A stretch of DNA of 7,118 nucleotides, from positions 1-7,118 of the forward strand of contig JAFGSH010000104.1 of NCBI GenBank assembly GCA_016934695.1. Reading direction: 5' to 3'. Source of the DNA: Deltaproteobacteria bacterium (GTDB taxonomy: Bacteria; Desulfobacterota; Syntrophia; Syntrophales; UBA2210). Shown here in pieces: positions 5,363 to 7,118 of the stretch (position 1 is the first letter of the stretch; every line of letters begins with the position of its first letter). Position numbers and translations under genes: made by a program. The notes under the pieces were generated by a model. The model was not told the origin of the DNA, ran no database searches, and saw only the letters and a program-made list of their open reading frames with translations.

Positions 5363-6520
5363 ATGGATTTCGCACTCACGGAAGAACAACAGATGCTTCA
5401 AGACATGGCGAAGAACTTCGCCGAAGGGGAGATCGCTCCCTACGTGGACGAGGATGAGGAGAACCACCACTGGAGGAAAGAGATATACGACCAGATGGCC
5501 GAGCTGGGATTCTTCGGGTTCAGTATCAGTGAAGAGTACGGCGGGAATGGAATGGGGTTTGTCGAAGGGGCGCTGGCGATCGAGCAGGTGGCCAAGATCC
5601 ATACCTCCTGGCGGATGGCTTTCAACATGCAGGACTGGGGTCCGGCACTGACGATCCAGAAATTCGGGACGGAGGAGCAGAAACGGGAGTATATTCCGAA
5701 ATTCGTCAGCGGCGAGTACATCGGCAATTTTGCCATGACGGAACCCGATTTCGGTTCCGACGTAGCGGGGATGAAGTGCCGCGCCGAAGACAAGGGCGAC
5801 TACTTTCTCGTGAATGGTGCCAAGGTATTCGCCACGAACGGGACCATCGTTGACCACGGCCTTCTGTACGTCAAGACCGACAAGGACGCCGGGGCCAAAG
5901 GGATAACCTGTCTCATCATGGACTACAGCCTCCCGGGGATCACCCGCAAGAAGATGACGGAAAAGGTGGGCCTGTGGGCGTCGGATACGGGGGAGGTAAC
6001 GTTTGAGGATGTCGAGGTCCCCAAGGAACTCGTCCTGGGAGGGATCAACAAGGGGTTTGCGATCTGTATGACACAGTTGAACGCCACGCGGCTCGGCTGT
6101 GCGGCCGGCGCTCTGGGCCTTTCAGCTGCCTGTCTGGAGGCCTCGATCCAGTATGCCCAGGAGCGAAATCAGTTCGGGAGGCCGATCGGGAAGTACCAGC
6201 TGATCCAGCAGCAGATAGCCGAGATGAAGATCGAGCACGAGGCCCTGGCGGCCCTGATCTATAAGGCAGCCTGGCTGAAGGATCACGATATCCCCAATGT
6301 GATGGAAACCTCTATGGCGAAGCTGTTTTCTGCAAAGGTGGCCGTTCATGCGGCGAATGAGTGTATGAAACTGCACGGTTCCTATGGATATACGACGGAA
6401 TATCCCTGCGGACGGTTCTTGAGGGATTCGAAACAGTTCGAGACCCTGGAGGGGACCTCCAACATGCATACGATGATTGTGGCCAATGCGGCGCTGGGAT
6501 ATTCCCCGAACAGGGTGTAG
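5363..6520 (+). CDS. Acyl-CoA dehydrogenase, glutaryl-CoA dehydrogenase-like
   Basis: This 385-aa FAD enzyme should oxidise an acyl-CoA to the 2-enoyl-CoA, passing electrons to ETF (not in the window). It opens with MDFALTEEQQ. The flavin signature AMTEPDFGSD is at 125-134 and the second signature, KLHGSYGYTTEYP, at 336-348. The catalytic base is E363 in LEGTSN. Aligned by eye from FGT back to the helix before it, R84 (TSWRMAFNM) falls where human glutaryl-CoA dehydrogenase has R94 and the Desulfococcus non-decarboxylating enzyme has its carboxylate-binding Arg; both comparisons are from memory. The Tyr before the catalytic Glu and the Glu seven residues before the Arg, tied to decarboxylation in the human enzyme, are Leu362 and Ala77 here. 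This favours a non-decarboxylating dicarboxyl-CoA dehydrogenase. Alternatives are a benzylsuccinyl- or alkylsuccinyl-CoA dehydrogenase or an ordinary short-chain enzyme. One oddity is Phe130 in the TEPxxGSD loop, where a small residue is usual. Confidence 0.9.
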   Translation: MDFALTEEQQMLQDMAKNFAEGEIAPYVDEDEENHHWRKEIYDQMAELGFFGFSISEEYGGNGMGFVEGALAIEQVAKIHTSWRMAFNMQDWGPALTIQKFGTEEQKREYIPKFVSGEYIGNFAMTEPDFGSDVAGMKCRAEDKGDYFLVNGAKVFATNGTIVDHGLLYVKTDKDAGAKGITCLIMDYSLPGITRKKMTEKVGLWASDTGEVTFEDVEVPKELVLGGINKGFAICMTQLNATRLGCAAGALGLSAACLEASIQYAQERNQFGRPIGKYQLIQQQIAEMKIEHEALAALIYKAAWLKDHDIPNVMETSMAKLFSAKVAVHAANECMKLHGSYGYTTEYPCGRFLRDSKQFETLEGTSNMHTMIVANAALGYSPNRV

Positions 6521-6530
6521 AAAGGAAGAA

Positions 6531-6645
6531 ACTGCTCAGGTACAGGTTCACGGTTCACAGCCCTCGACCTGCTGCTGAATCGAATCTATTTCCACGGTGT
6601 TCTTCTCACACGGTGCTCTTGCTGTGAACCGTGAACCTGAGCAAT
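6531..6645. repeat. Inverted-repeat element with GGTTCAC heptamers
   Basis: The 3' arm (6621-6643, 23 bases) is the exact reverse complement of the 5' arm (6533-6561), apart from a 6-base insertion (TACAGG, 6541-6546) in the 5' arm. One mismatch outside this, an A-T match extends it to 6531/6645. Both arms carry two tandem heptamers, GGTTCAC on one strand and GTGAACC on the other. The 59-base interior has its own imperfect direct repeat (CACGGTGTTCTT at 6593-6604 and CACGGTGCTCTT at 6609-6620) and no coding sequence. It starts 10 bases after the acyl-CoA dehydrogenase stop. There is no T-run after the 3' arm, so it is not a classical terminator. It resembles a small palindromic or MITE-like intergenic repeat; that classification is inference. 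Confidence 0.75.
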
Positions 6646-6676
6646 AGACAATATATTGAACCGGGCCGGGGCTGTT
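6646..6676 (+). promoter_or_regulatory. Short AT-rich leader of the adenosyltransferase gene
   Basis: TATATT at 6652-6657 is one base off the -10 consensus, 19 bases before the ATG at 6677. The only -35-like sequence is GTGAAC at 6631-6636, which lies inside the repeat arm, matches half the consensus and has a short 15-base spacer. A G-rich stretch ahead of the ATG is the only ribosome-binding-site candidate. Weak evidence for a separate promoter. Confidence 0.2.
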
Positions 6677-7118
6677 ATGCAGGGACGCGTACAGGTTTAC
6701 ACGGGGGACGGAAAGGGGAAGACGACGGCGGCCCTGGGACTTGCCCTGCGGGCCTCCGGTGCAGGGCTTAAGGTGTACCTGGCGCAGTTCGTCAAGGGGA
6801 TGCACTACAGTGAGCTCGACGCCCTCGACCGGTTTAAGGATTCCATCACGGTGAAGCAGTACGGCCGTGATTGTTTTATATATAAGACGCCCGACGAGCA
6901 GGACATACAAGCGGCCCGCCGCGGCCTTGAAGAGACCCGCCGGATCATGTCCACCGGCGCCTACGATATGATCATCCTCGACGAGGCCAATATCGCAACC
7001 TACTACAATCTCTTTCCGGTGGAGGACCTCCTCGCATTCATTGATGCGCGGCCTCCCGGTGTCGAGCTGGTCATTACGGGGAGGAGGGCCGACGAGCGGG
7101 TCATCGAGCGGGCCGACC
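6677..7118 (+). CDS. cobO: Cob(I)alamin / cobyrinate adenosyltransferase, CobA/CobO/BtuR type (3' truncated)
   Basis: The visible 147 codons run off the right edge without a stop. The protein should transfer the adenosyl group of ATP to a reduced corrinoid, making adenosylcobalamin or its precursors. It begins MQGRVQVYTGDGKGKTTAALG, with the P-loop GDGKGKTT at residues 10-17, which is the characteristic variant of this family. ALRASGAGLKVYLAQFVKG follows, and then a Walker B-like strand MIILDEAN, in the order expected for CobA. The family is usually about 170-200 aa, so roughly 25-50 residues are missing. The start is ATG 6677. An in-frame TTG at 6656 would add seven residues but has no ribosome binding site. 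It is separated from the operon by the inverted-repeat element and is probably its own transcription unit. The product may serve a B12-dependent enzyme such as methylmalonyl-CoA mutase; that is inference. Confidence 0.9.
   Translation, partial: MQGRVQVYTGDGKGKTTAALGLALRASGAGLKVYLAQFVKGMHYSELDALDRFKDSITVKQYGRDCFIYKTPDEQDIQAARRGLEETRRIMSTGAYDMIILDEANIATYYNLFPVEDLLAFIDARPPGVELVITGRRADERVIERAD

Noticed and set aside
6361..6627. 88-codon forward frame running from the dehydrogenase 3' end into the repeat element
   Set aside because: Most of it is an alternate frame of the acyl-CoA dehydrogenase gene and the rest crosses the repeat; there is no ribosome binding site.

Overview
The window reads as a compact catabolic operon from a GC-rich anaerobic bacterium. 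All seven genes that I can support lie on the + strand. Six form a continuous acyl-CoA beta-oxidation cluster: 3-hydroxyacyl-CoA dehydrogenase (84-971), enoyl-CoA hydratase (1037-1816), a second 3-hydroxyacyl-CoA dehydrogenase (1882-2769), thiolase (2863-4113), a second, divergent thiolase (4110-5297) and acyl-CoA dehydrogenase (5363-6520). A seventh gene, a CobA/CobO/BtuR-type corrinoid adenosyltransferase, starts at 6677 and runs off the right edge. The GC-rich coding sequence, the separate single-domain enzymes (no FadB-type fusion) and the protein styles resemble fatty- and aromatic-acid-degrading Desulfobacterota such as Syntrophus or sulfate reducers. That placement is an inference from memory, not from a search.

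The genes together supply all four beta-oxidation steps: dehydrogenation (the acyl-CoA dehydrogenase), hydration (the hydratase), oxidation of the hydroxyl (two dehydrogenases) and thiolysis (two thiolases). Having two paralogues for the last two steps suggests two substrates or chain lengths. The acyl-CoA dehydrogenase has an arginine (R84) at the place where glutaryl-CoA dehydrogenases bind the distal carboxylate. It lacks the Tyr and Glu that go with decarboxylation in the human-type enzyme. This fits a non-decarboxylating glutaryl-CoA dehydrogenase or another dicarboxyl-CoA dehydrogenase. The locus may therefore serve the lower part of benzoate, cyclohexanecarboxylate or pimelate degradation (3-hydroxypimeloyl-CoA, glutaryl-CoA, crotonyl-CoA, acetyl-CoA). 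No ring reductase, decarboxylase, ETF or CoA ligase is visible here to confirm it.

Non-coding DNA is short. Positions 1-83 are a leader with a perfect 9-bp stem just before the first ribosome binding site. The gaps inside the operon are 60-95 bases, except between the thiolases, which overlap by 4 bases (GTGA). The gap at 2770-2862 holds a second hairpin close to a strong Shine-Dalgarno sequence. The 156-base gap at 6521-6676 holds the most unusual non-coding structure: a 115-base element bounded by near-perfect inverted arms containing tandem GGTTCAC heptamers. There is no gene-free stretch above 300 bases, and I see no RNA gene, CRISPR array or transposase gene.

I did not find an obviously new defence or mobile system. 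The most distinctive items are the second thiolase with a non-canonical active-site motif, the arginine-bearing acyl-CoA dehydrogenase and the heptamer inverted-repeat element.
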